DNA of 14,417 nucleotides from an uncultured Eubacteriales bacterium. Lineage in GTDB: Bacteria > Bacillota > Clostridia > Oscillospirales > Oscillospiraceae. The translations under genes and the position numbers were made by a program. The notes under the pieces were generated by a model that saw only the letters and a program-made list of their open reading frames with translations, was not told where the DNA came from and did no database searches. Positions within the stretch are counted from its first letter, which is position 1. Every line of letters starts with the position of its first letter. Positions 1 through 5,630 of the stretch are shown here, in pieces. Where the stretch lies: assembly GCA_900554855.1 (NCBI GenBank), contig USIZ01000007.1, positions 1 to 14,417 on the forward strand, in the 5' to 3' direction.

Positions 1-1127
1 CCTGCTTCCGGGACGAAGACGCCCGGGGCGACCGCTCCCCCGGCGAGTTCTATCAGCTGGATATGGAGATGGCCTTCGCCACTCAGGAGGACGTGTTCGC
101 GGTGCTGGAGGACGTGCTGCCCCCCATCTTCGCCAAGTATGGCAAGTACAACATCGCTTCCAGCGCCCCCTTCAAGCGCATCGCCTACCGGGACGCCATG
201 GAGATCTACGGCTCTGACAAGCCCGACCTGCGCATTGATCTGACCGTGCAGGACGTGACCAAGGTGTGCTCCGCGACCGAGTTCGGCCCCTTCCATTCCG
301 ACGCCGTCAAGGCCATCGTGGTGTCCGACTGCAAGCTGGCCCGCAAGGCCATCGACAAGCTGTGCGCCGAGGTGGAGGTCCAGTCCGGCGAGAAGGCCTA
401 CTGGTGCAAGGTGGACGACGCGGGCAATCTGACCGGCGGCGTCAGCAAGTTCCTTCAGGACGTCAGGGAGTCTCTGACCGTCCAGCTGGGTCTGAAGCCC
501 GGTGACTTCATCGGCTTCACCGCCGGAAAGCTGCTCTCCGCTCAGAAGACCGCCGGCGTGCTCCGCAATAAGCTGGGCGCCGCCTGCGAGGGCCACATGG
601 ACGCCGAGCGCTATGAGTTCTGCTGGATCGTGGACTTCCCCATGTACGAGATCGGCGAGGAGTCCGGCGAGCTGGAATTCTGCCACAACCCCTTCTCCAT
701 GCCCGCCGGCGGCCTTGAGACCCTGCTGCGGGCCGAGCGGGGCGAGCTCGACCCGCTGAGCATCACCGCCGACCAGTACGATCTGGTGTGCAACGGCGTG
801 GAGCTGTCCTCCGGCGCCGTCCGGAACCACGACCCGGAGATCATGGTCAAGGCCTTCGAGCTGGTGCGCCTGGGCGAGGAGGACGTCAAGGCCAAGTTCC
901 CCGCCATGTACAACGCCTTCACCTACGGCGCGCCTCCCCACGCGGGCATCGCCCCCGGCGTGGACCGCATGGTCATGCTGCTGGCCGGTGAGGACTCCAT
1001 CCGTGAGATCATCCCCTTCCCCATGAACAAGAACGCCCAGGACGTCATGATGGGCTCCCCGTCCACCGTGGATTCCAAGCAGCTGGATGAGGTTCACATC
1101 GCTATTGTGGGCGACGTGGAGGAATAA
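1..1127 (+). CDS. aspS: Aspartate--tRNA ligase, C-terminal part (5' truncated by window edge)
   Basis: AspRS charges tRNA-Asp with aspartate in the cytoplasm. The reading frame is open from position 3 and begins inside class II motif 2 (CFRDEDARGDRSPGEF), so the anticodon-binding domain and motif 1 lie outside the window. Visible in order: motif 2; YGSDKPDLR of the catalytic core; the bacterial GAD-type insertion (roughly positions 290-590); HNPFSMP; and motif 3 as GIAPGVDRMVML near 945-980. The PGEFYQLDMEM form of motif 2 differs from the E. coli RQPEFTQID form and fits a subgroup that I recall from Clostridia and alphaproteobacteria. The protein ends KQLDEVHIAIVGDVEE at TAA 1125-1127. This same tail is re-encoded twice downstream. 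Family identity is certain; whether the enzyme is discriminating or also charges tRNA-Asn cannot be judged from this part. Confidence 0.97.
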   Translation, partial: CFRDEDARGDRSPGEFYQLDMEMAFATQEDVFAVLEDVLPPIFAKYGKYNIASSAPFKRIAYRDAMEIYGSDKPDLRIDLTVQDVTKVCSATEFGPFHSDAVKAIVVSDCKLARKAIDKLCAEVEVQSGEKAYWCKVDDAGNLTGGVSKFLQDVRESLTVQLGLKPGDFIGFTAGKLLSAQKTAGVLRNKLGAACEGHMDAERYEFCWIVDFPMYEIGEESGELEFCHNPFSMPAGGLETLLRAERGELDPLSITADQYDLVCNGVELSSGAVRNHDPEIMVKAFELVRLGEEDVKAKFPAMYNAFTYGAPPHAGIAPGVDRMVMLLAGEDSIREIIPFPMNKNAQDVMMGSPSTVDSKQLDEVHIAIVGDVEE

Positions 1128-1270
1128 AATTGCTGCCTGACTTCCCCGGGATCCACGCACACCGCCCCACCGGGGCGGCGCGCCCTCAGGCGCGTACAAG
1201 CGTTTTGCCCCAGGCAAAACCTTGGCGCAGGGCGGATTCACTCCGCCCGAGCAGTTGAAATAAACAGGAT

Positions 1271-1295
1271 CAGCCCCGCCCTCTGGGCGGGGCTG
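1271..1295 (+). terminator. GC-rich hairpin in the first array spacer, terminator-like
   Basis: An 11-bp perfect stem (CAGCCCCGCCC / GGGCGGGGCTG) with a TCT loop, followed by TCTGAAAT rather than a clean U-tract. It is the last and strongest of five hairpins in the spacer (others: 1162-1178, 1179-1194, 1202-1220, 1230-1248). It may terminate aspS transcription, but the weak T-run makes this uncertain. Confidence 0.5.
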
Positions 1296-1304
1296 TCTGA
1301 AATC

Positions 1305-1357
1305 CCAAGCAGCTGGACGAGGTTCATATCGCTATTGTAGGCGACGTAGAGGAATAA
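1305..1357 (+). pseudogene. Displaced copy of the aspS 3' end (second copy)
   Basis: This copy encodes the same KQLDEVHIAIVGDVEE-stop as aspS. It is cut off from translation by an in-frame TGA at 1298-1300 and has no start codon or ribosome binding site. It differs from the live aspS end at four sites (1318, 1327, 1339, 1348), all synonymous third positions. That suggests it evolved under coding selection as the true end of an aspS gene, here or elsewhere, before landing here. Confidence 0.8.
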
Positions 1358-1500
1358 AATTGCTGCCTGACTTCCCCGGGATCCACGCACACCGCCCCAC
1401 CGGGGCGGCGCGCCCTCAGGCGCGTACAAGCGTTTTGCCCCAGGCAAAACCTTGGCGCAGGGCGGATTCACTCCGCCCGAGCAGTTGAAATAAACAGGAT

Positions 1501-1525
1501 CAGCCCCGCCCTCTGGGCGGGGCTG
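1501..1525 (+). terminator. GC-rich hairpin in the second array spacer, terminator-like
   Basis: An exact copy of the hairpin at 1271-1295, displaced by 230 bp. The same 11-bp stem and TCT loop are followed by the same weak T-run. Confidence 0.45.
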
Positions 1526-1534
1526 TCTGAAATC

Positions 1535-1587
1535 CCAAGCAGCTGGACGAGGTTCACATCGCTATTGTGGGCGACGTGGAAGAGTAA
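1535..1587 (+). pseudogene. Displaced copy of the aspS 3' end (third, terminal copy)
   Basis: Same 17-codon tail with TAA at 1585-1587, preceded by an in-frame TGA at 1528-1530. Relative to the live gene it has GAC for GAT and GAA-GAG for GAG-GAA, again only synonymous changes. It is the only copy followed directly by unique sequence and a strong hairpin terminator, so it may be the original chromosomal aspS end that was pushed downstream. Confidence 0.78.
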
Positions 1588-1626
1588 TTTTTCCACAAAC
1601 CATCCGGAAAACCACATAAAACAGAG

Positions 1627-1664
1627 AAACTCCGGAGCCTTCCAAATGGAAGTCCCCGGAGTTT
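1627..1664 (+). terminator. Rho-independent terminator downstream of the aspS array
   Basis: The outer stem AAACTCCGG / CCGGAGTTT pairs over 9 bp. An inner stem CTTCC / GGAAG closes an AAAT loop after a 3-nt internal bulge. The right arm runs into TTTT. It lies 40 bp after the last aspS-end copy, so it is probably the native aspS terminator. Confidence 0.75.
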
Positions 1665-1736
1665 TGCACAGGTACCTGCACAAGTGTGGATAAGTTGTTT
1701 TAAAAGCAGGCACCCCTGTATATGCGCAGCACGAAA

Positions 1737-1928
1737 AGGCTTCCCCCTGGGGGGAAGCTGGCACGGCAAAGCCGTGACTGATGAGGGGGCAGGTCTAGGA
1801 TAGGCATTCTTCCGCCGCCACCTCATCCGCCTCGCTACGTTCGGCACCTTCCCCTCAAGGGGTGATTCCCCACTGTGTGGGGAAATGGCCGTAGGCCAAA
1901 AGGGTCGGAAGGCTTTGGTGCGGTGCAG
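1737..1928. repeat. Dispersed intergenic repeat, copy A (same family as 8250-8544)
   Basis: The left block at 1757-1800 matches 8352-8395 at 42 of 44 bases in the same orientation. A 66-bp core (1847-1912), bounded by CCTTCC and GGAAGG, matches the core at 8442-8507 in reverse complement (61 of 66 by eye). After the core, GGTGCGGTGCAGAC recurs in both copies. No coding potential is apparent. The element looks like a modular MITE-type or structured-RNA repeat. Together with the two terminators it accounts for the gene-free stretch 1588-2039; 1678-1736 and 1929-1977 hold nothing I recognise. Confidence 0.8.
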
Positions 1929-1977
1929 ACGATTCAAGGCCCCCAAAAAGGAAGCCTCCATCGGTCTCTGCAAACAA

Positions 1978-2014
1978 CCCCCGCCCAGAGCATCAGAAAC
2001 GCTCCGGGCGGGGG
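1978..2014 (-). terminator. Terminator of the first ECF sigma operon
   Basis: A 14-bp stem (CCCCCGCCCAGAGC at 1978-1991 against GCTCCGGGCGGGGG at 2001-2014, one G-U pair on the minus strand) with a 9-nt loop. On the minus strand it is followed by TTGTTTG. It lies 25 bp past the last gene of the operon. Confidence 0.8.
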
Positions 2015-2039
2015 TAAAGTTGATCATCAAAATTGTAAA

Positions 2040-2345
2040 TCAGAACCGGATCCATTCGTAGTGGTCCAGCGCCTGGAAGAAGGTGTCCGCCCCAGCCATG
2101 CACATGGCGAAGAGGAGCATAATGACCAGTAGGACGATGGACGCGCCGTCAAAGCTGAATTTTTGGCCGGTTTTCGGCAGGGTGCTGAGCAGCACTTCGC
2201 CGCCCAGCAGGAGGAACACCACCGGCCAGAGCCGGAAAATAAAGCTGTAAGTCAGCACGCCGCCGAACAGGTGGACAAGGAACAGCACGCCGAACAGGAT
2301 CAGGGTGCAACCAAGTGTGAAGGTACCTACTTTATGCGTCCGCAT
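2040..2345 (-). CDS. Small three-TM membrane protein, LiaI/LiaF-like (DUF5668-type)
   Basis: A 101-residue protein with three predicted membrane segments: about residues 8-29, 31-50 and 68-88. The pattern of a Gly-rich first helix (LGCTLILFGVLFLVHLF) followed by FRLWPVVFLLLGG resembles the short LiaI/LiaF-like membrane region of Firmicute envelope-stress proteins. The similarity was judged by eye, so function is only inferred. The ATG has GGAGG 9 nt upstream and overlaps the preceding gene by 14 bp, so translation is probably coupled. It is the last gene of the ECF sigma operon and lies just before its terminator. The likely role is sensing or buffering envelope stress with the preceding gene. 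Confidence 0.8.
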   Translation of the reverse strand: MRTHKVGTFTLGCTLILFGVLFLVHLFGGVLTYSFIFRLWPVVFLLLGGEVLLSTLPKTGQKFSFDGASIVLLVIMLLFAMCMAGADTFFQALDHYEWIRF

Positions 2346-3015
2346 TTTCGTCGTCCTCCTGATCCTCGGGATTCTCTGCCCGGGGCTCGGCGCTCTCCGC
2401 TGCGGCCGGAATGGCGGGCACCTCGGGGGCGGCGGGTTCCTCAGGAGCGGTGAACACGCTGTGGAACTCCGGGATGTCGGTGTAATCGGTCACGTCTGCG
2501 CGCTCGTCCGCGGTCTCCTCCTCGTCCAGCTCCTGCTTTTTGCCGGTGATGAGCTTGATGCCCAGCCAGATGATGATAACGCCGATGACGACCTGAGGCA
2601 GGCGGCGGAACAGATAGCCGAAGATATCGGGCAGGATCCAGTTCAGCCAGCTGAACACGCTGTTCCAGAGCAGGTAAATGCCCACGATCACAAGGCCGAT
2701 GCCCACCCAGTTTTTGTGCTTGGCCTTCCACTTGAAGTTGATTTTTCCGTCCTCCCAGATATATTTGTCCTCCAGCTGGCCAAATGCCTCCGGCGTCATG
2801 GCCCGGAGATTGTGGACGTGCAAAAAGCTGTAAAACCACAGGATGACGGCCAGCAGAGACAGCAGCCCGACGCCCAGCATCATGGGCACCATAAGCAGGA
2901 CGAAAAAGGCCAGCATCAGGCTGATGCCCTGGCGGTACAGGCCGAAATACATCTCGCCCGCGCCGGGCACCAGCGAGAAGCAAAACGTCCAAAAACGGTT
3001 TTTCTGATTATTCAT
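2332..3015 (-). CDS. Multi-pass membrane protein with N-terminal TM2-like motif and acidic tail
   Basis: A 227-residue protein if started at the ATG at 3015, which has GGAGG 8 nt upstream and overlaps the stop of the previous gene by 8 bp. A TTG five codons upstream is less likely. The N-terminus has a TM2-like signature (PGAGEMYFGLYRQGISL, residues 17-33). Hydrophobic helices follow at about 31-47, 47-66, 103-120, 122-136 and 140-157. The second half (WVGIGLVIVGIYLLWN, PQVVIGVIIIWLGIKL) resembles the LiaI/LiaF-like membrane region also seen in the next gene. Residues 160-227 form an acidic Ala/Pro/Glu-rich, probably disordered, cytoplasmic tail. No catalytic motif is visible. Cotranscription with an ECF sigma factor suggests a structural or sensory role at the membrane; the molecular function is unknown. 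Confidence 0.85.
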   Translation of the reverse strand: MNNQKNRFWTFCFSLVPGAGEMYFGLYRQGISLMLAFFVLLMVPMMLGVGLLSLLAVILWFYSFLHVHNLRAMTPEAFGQLEDKYIWEDGKINFKWKAKHKNWVGIGLVIVGIYLLWNSVFSWLNWILPDIFGYLFRRLPQVVIGVIIIWLGIKLITGKKQELDEEETADERADVTDYTDIPEFHSVFTAPEEPAAPEVPAIPAAAESAEPRAENPEDQEDDENADA

Positions 3016-3400
3016 GTGAGGTACCTCCAAAATTATAGAAGAAGTCGGAGAGTGCTTGGTTGATGTCCTGAACGTGTTCGTCCACCTGCTCGCTGAAGGC
3101 GCTGAGCTTTGCGCCGGACGGCTCCGCCGGGGCGTCGGTCTTTTGAAACCGGAGCTCGCCGGGGCGGACGGTGAACAACATGGCCAGACAGGCGGCGCAG
3201 GCCACGCCCACCCGGGCGCAGTAGGCCAGGAACTGTTTTCGCTTTTCCGCCCGGGTCAGTGGCCGGGGCGCCCGGGCCGCTGCGGTCAGAATGGCGCTTT
3301 TCAGCTGCTTCGGGGCGGGGAGCAGACCGTCAGTCTCGCTGAGATCAATGAGGTGCATCAGCTCCTCGTCACTCAAATAGAAATATTCCTTTGTGTTCAT
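3008..3400 (-). CDS. Single-pass membrane protein, candidate anti-sigma factor
   Basis: A 130-residue protein. It has a cytosolic N-terminus of about 56 residues with an acidic start (YLSDEELMHLIDLSETDG) and a basic stretch before the membrane (RAEKRKQ). One membrane helix spans about residues 57-78, and about 50 residues lie outside. This is the usual topology of an ECF anti-sigma factor. However, it lacks the HxxxCxxC zinc-finger signature seen in the anti-sigma at 4273-4980. Its ATG overlaps the sigma factor stop in an ATGA, as sigma/anti-sigma pairs often do. The role as sigma antagonist is inferred from position and topology only. I do not recognise the family. Confidence 0.8.
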   Translation of the reverse strand: MNTKEYFYLSDEELMHLIDLSETDGLLPAPKQLKSAILTAAARAPRPLTRAEKRKQFLAYCARVGVACAACLAMLFTVRPGELRFQKTDAPAEPSGAKLSAFSEQVDEHVQDINQALSDFFYNFGGTSHE

Positions 3401-3930
3401 AGGACCTGCTCCCTTCGTATCATTTTTTTGAGCTGGGCTTTGGCCCGGTAGACCCGGGTCTGAACGGTTTTCAGGTTCTGGCCGGTGTCGTCGGCGATCT
3501 CCTGAAAACTTCGCTCGCGCACAAAGTAGAGAAGCGCGGTGCTGCGGTAGGGCTCCTTCAGCGCCTCGCAGGCGGCGCGGAGCTGGTCGAGCACATCCGA
3601 TTCCACCACCCGGCGCTCCGGGTCAGGCGCGGCGTCCGGGACGGTCAGCATGGCCTCCTCGCCGTCGGGCACCAGCTGGAGCTGGCGGCGGCGGAGAAAG
3701 TCGGTGCACTTGTTGGCCGCAATGCGGCACAGCCACGCCTTTTCATACTGCCCGTCGAACCGGTCCAAGGCCCGCCACGCCGCGAGGAAGGTCTCCTGAG
3801 TCAGATCCTGTGCCTCGCAGTAGTTTCCCACCATGCGGTAGCACAGGGTAAACACCAGATCCTGATAGCGGTCAACCAGCTGTTCTAATGTAATCTTTGA
3901 AATGCTGACCGCCTCCTCGCTCAGATGCAT
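3397..3930 (-). CDS. ECF-family RNA polymerase sigma factor (first module)
   Basis: An extracytoplasmic-function sigma factor that redirects RNA polymerase to a stress regulon. From the ATG at 3930 it is 177 residues. Sigma region 2 covers about residues 20-82 (DLTQETFLAAWRAL; KAWLCRIAANKCTDFLRRR). Region 4 covers about 115-165, with the helix-turn-helix RSFQEIADDTGQNLKTVQTR. There is no extra C-terminal domain. The start is doubtful. The ATG has no convincing ribosome binding site and would lie only a few bases after the predicted transcription start. By contrast, GAGGAGG at 3912-3918 sits 8 nt before an ATT codon at 3901-3903, which would give a 168-residue protein starting (M)SKITLEQLVDRYQ. 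The stop overlaps the next gene's ATG. The operon has three membrane proteins downstream and an ECF-type promoter upstream, so autoregulation is likely. Confidence 0.95.
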   Translation of the reverse strand: MHLSEEAVSISKITLEQLVDRYQDLVFTLCYRMVGNYCEAQDLTQETFLAAWRALDRFDGQYEKAWLCRIAANKCTDFLRRRQLQLVPDGEEAMLTVPDAAPDPERRVVESDVLDQLRAACEALKEPYRSTALLYFVRERSFQEIADDTGQNLKTVQTRVYRAKAQLKKMIRREQVL

Positions 3931-3942
3931 CTTCTATACAGT

Positions 3943-3971
3943 ATAACGGATGCCCGGAAAAATTGTATTCA
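3943..3971 (-). promoter_or_regulatory. Predicted ECF-type autoregulatory promoter of the first sigma operon
   Basis: On the minus strand, TGAATAC (3971-3965), a 16-nt spacer beginning AATTTTT, then CGTTAT (3948-3943). This fits the ECF architecture of a TGAA(A)C-like -35, 16-17 nt, and a CGT-type -10, with a T-rich spacer start. It would place the transcript start around 3934-3938. A sigma-A-like TATACT overlaps the -10. Confidence 0.6.
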
Positions 3972-4060
3972 GGTTTTGAAAAAAGTTTTTGATGGGATGT
4001 TTTTTCTTCTGAGGCCATTCCATTCCCGCTTGTCATCCGGAAGCCGCAGCTTTCCCCTCC

Positions 4061-4169
4061 GTCATTCTGAGGCCGAAGGCCGAAGAATCCTAAAACACCG
4101 ACTTCTACAAACAGAATGCTCCCTGTCGAATACGGGTGTTTTAGGATCCTTCGCTCCGCTCAGGATGAC
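4061..4169. repeat. Dispersed 109-bp repeat with imperfect terminal inverted repeats (copy C)
   Basis: It starts GTCATTCTGAGGCCGAAGG and ends CCTTCGCTCCGCTCAGGATGAC, so the ends are near-inverted repeats. The whole segment matches the reverse complement of 5827-5936 along its length, with scattered mismatches. It has no plausible gene. GTCATTCTGAG-type ends recur widely in Firmicutes as small palindromic repeats (recalled, not searched). It sits between the two sigma operons and, with the terminator at 4221-4252, explains most of the gap 3931-4272. Confidence 0.8.
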
Positions 4170-4220
4170 AAGGGGGAGTGCTCAGGATGATAAATAGAGC
4201 GTTTGTAGGTACTATCGAAA

Positions 4221-4252
4221 GGCCCCGGCTTCCCAAATGGAAAGCCGGGGCC
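4221..4252 (-). terminator. Terminator of the second sigma/anti-sigma operon
   Basis: GGCCCCGGCTT (4221-4231) pairs with AAGCCGGGGCC (4242-4252), closed by CCCAAATGGA. On the minus strand a TTTC run follows. It lies about 20 bp after the anti-sigma stop. Confidence 0.75.
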
Positions 4253-4272
4253 GCTGACTGCTTCACTTCAAA

Positions 4273-4980
4273 TCAGGATCCACTTAAACCGATCCGTTCC
4301 GGGGTACCAAGATTGATCCCGGTCTCCCTCAGCGCCTGAAACGCCTCCATGACCCAGTCCGGGTATTCATCCGCAGGCTGCACCTGCACGGGCTCTGCGT
4401 GGTTAATGCCGGATACGCCGTTTGCCGAATCAACATATACATAATAATACCATTCATGCGCATCCTGAAAAGCCTCTTTGTTATAGAGGAACGGAAGTAC
4501 CGGCCTGCTGACAGAAATATGCGTCGTCCAGAAATCCCCGCCTCCGCTTCCGCTGATCCCGCAGCAAAGTTTGGAATAGCGCTCGTCTGCCGTGACGTGG
4601 CCGACCTCAAAGAAGCGCCCGTCCACTTCGACCAGATAGCTCTCCTTTGTGACGGCAGAATTCGGGATCTCCACCTTGTTTCTGTTGTCCAGAATGAATG
4701 CCGCCGCCAGAATGGCCAGCAGAATGGCAGACATACTCACAATGACCTTGATTTTCTCCCGCCGGTTGACCTTTTTTACCGCCCGGCGGATGGCGTCGTC
4801 CTCCCTGTCGTCCCCGGCCAGCTCCGGGGCCGGGGAATGGAGCTCTTCCAGCTTCGCCGCGCAGGCCGGGCACCCGGCCAGATGCTCTTCAATGTCCTGC
4901 CCGGTGGCCTCGCTCACCACCCCGTCCAGATAGAGGGGAAGCAGATCCTCCACCACATGACAGCTCAGCTTTTCACTCAT
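4273..4980 (-). CDS. Zinc-finger membrane anti-sigma factor
   Basis: A 235-residue protein expected to hold the adjacent ECF sigma factor inactive at the membrane. The N-terminus is a ZAS-type zinc-binding anti-sigma domain. HLAGCPAC supplies the H33-x3-C37-x2-C40 signature, and C7/H8 near the start (SCHVVEDLLPLYLDG) is a likely fourth ligand. One membrane helix runs about residues 77-96 (VIVSMSAILLAILAAAFIL). Residues 97-235 form an extracytoplasmic domain that I do not recognise, with a CC pair, a Gly-rich turn (GSGGGDFW) and a Tyr-rich stretch (EWYYYVY). The ATG overlaps the sigma stop in an ATGA, so translation is coupled. The ectodomain coding DNA (about 4420-4560) is visibly more AT-rich than the surroundings. 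Identity as an anti-sigma is strong; the sensed signal is unknown. Confidence 0.9.
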   Translation of the reverse strand: MSEKLSCHVVEDLLPLYLDGVVSEATGQDIEEHLAGCPACAAKLEELHSPAPELAGDDREDDAIRRAVKKVNRREKIKVIVSMSAILLAILAAAFILDNRNKVEIPNSAVTKESYLVEVDGRFFEVGHVTADERYSKLCCGISGSGGGDFWTTHISVSRPVLPFLYNKEAFQDAHEWYYYVYVDSANGVSGINHAEPVQVQPADEYPDWVMEAFQALRETGINLGTPERIGLSGS

Positions 4981-5492
4981 TCCTGCGCATCTCCTTTCTC
5001 CATCTGTTCCCGCAGCCGCTGTTTGGCACGGTAGTACACCACCCGCGCCCAGCCCTCGCTCCTGCCGAAGGCCAGTCCGATCTGGGCAAAGGGCAGCTCG
5101 CCCATGACCCGGAGGGTGAACACCTCCCGGTAAGGCTCCGGCATTTCATGAAGGTACCTCAATATCTGTCGAGATTCGTCCCGGTCGATGGCGCACTCCT
5201 CCAGCGACGCGCCGGAAAGCGTAAGTGAAACGCCATCCCGTTCCGTCAGCTCGGCGGAGGTTTTCCCCTTCGCCTTCCGGCACTGGTCGATCCAGAGGTT
5301 TTTCACCGTCTGACAGAGCCACGTTGTCTCCCGGCACTCGCCCCGGAAGGACTCCTTGGTGTGCAGAAACCGGACAAACGCCTCCTGCGCCAGATCCTCC
5401 GCCTCATGCCGGTTTCGGGTCAGGGCATAAGCGTAGCGATAAACGCTCCGCCAGCAGGCCAGATACACCGCCTGAAAATCCAGTTTGCTCAT
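4977..5492 (-). CDS. ECF-family RNA polymerase sigma factor (second module)
   Basis: A 171-residue ECF sigma factor. Region 2 covers about residues 12-76 (ALTRNRHEAEDLAQEAFVRFLH; TTWLCQTVKNLWIDQCRK). Region 4 covers about 113-165, with EPYREVFTLRVMGELPFAQI and GRSEGWARVVYYRAKQRL. The ATG at 5492 is chosen because AGGAGG (5499-5504) lies 6 nt upstream. The open frame extends further upstream through an ATG at 5519 and into repeat DNA, but those starts lack a suitable site and would overlap the promoter. The gene overlaps the zinc-finger anti-sigma gene by 4 bp. It resembles the first sigma factor (3397-3930) only at family level, so the two modules are not a recent duplication. Confidence 0.95.
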   Translation of the reverse strand: MSKLDFQAVYLACWRSVYRYAYALTRNRHEAEDLAQEAFVRFLHTKESFRGECRETTWLCQTVKNLWIDQCRKAKGKTSAELTERDGVSLTLSGASLEECAIDRDESRQILRYLHEMPEPYREVFTLRVMGELPFAQIGLAFGRSEGWARVVYYRAKQRLREQMEKGDAQE

Positions 5493-5519
5493 GCCCCGCC
5501 TCCTTTCGTTTCTACTCAT

Positions 5520-5547
5520 TAGACGTTTGTCCACAGCTTTCGTTACA
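5520..5547 (-). promoter_or_regulatory. Predicted ECF-type autoregulatory promoter of the second sigma operon
   Basis: On the minus strand, TGTAAC (5547-5542), a 16-nt spacer, then CGTCTA (5525-5520). This is a close fit to the ECF TGTAAC/CGTC promoter style. It sits 27 bp before the start codon, leaving room for the AGGAGG site. An A/T-rich block at 5554-5580 lies just upstream and could act as an UP element. Confidence 0.7.
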
Positions 5548-5630
5548 GATTGGGGAAAATTTTTTGGGAGTTTGTTAATTTGTGCGGCTCCTAAGCCTTC
5601 GGTGCAGTGCTGTCGGCTTGCAGATATGAC

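Larger units (their letters stand above)
1075..1587 (+). repeat. 230-bp tandem array duplicating the aspS 3' end (two full units plus a partial third)
   Basis: Units start at 1075, 1305 and 1535, exactly 230 bp apart. Each starts with about 50 bp matching the last 17 codons and stop of aspS. Units 1 and 2 continue with a spacer of about 177 bp that I read as identical in both. Unit 3 stops after its TAA (1585-1587) and runs into unique sequence and a terminator. Over the coding part the three copies differ at six sites (unit-1 positions 1088, 1097, 1109, 1118, 1121, 1124), all codon third positions and all synonymous. The haplotypes are TCGGGA, CTAAGA and CCGGAG. Copies preceded by a spacer share C at the first site, and copies followed by a spacer share GA at the last two. 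This is what insertion of a unit at the gene end would leave, though it is not proof of it. Confidence 0.93.

Noticed and set aside
1075..1587. CRISPR array
   Set aside because: The period is exactly 230 bp and the spacers are identical, with coding-derived repeats. This is not a CRISPR pattern.
1238..2030. Minus-strand frames over the aspS array and repeat A (77, 98 and 158 codons)
   Set aside because: Two of them end in the same peptide only because they read the duplicated spacer backwards. They cross terminators and repeats and have no start signal.
2305..3063. 252-codon plus-strand frame opposite the membrane-protein genes
   Set aside because: Asp/Gln/His-rich shadow of the minus-strand operon, which has coupled starts and ribosome binding sites.
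3925..4197. 90-codon plus-strand frame
   Set aside because: It reads through the sigma promoter and repeat copy C. The translated repeat motif (RHSEAEGRRILK) is a common by-product of this repeat family.
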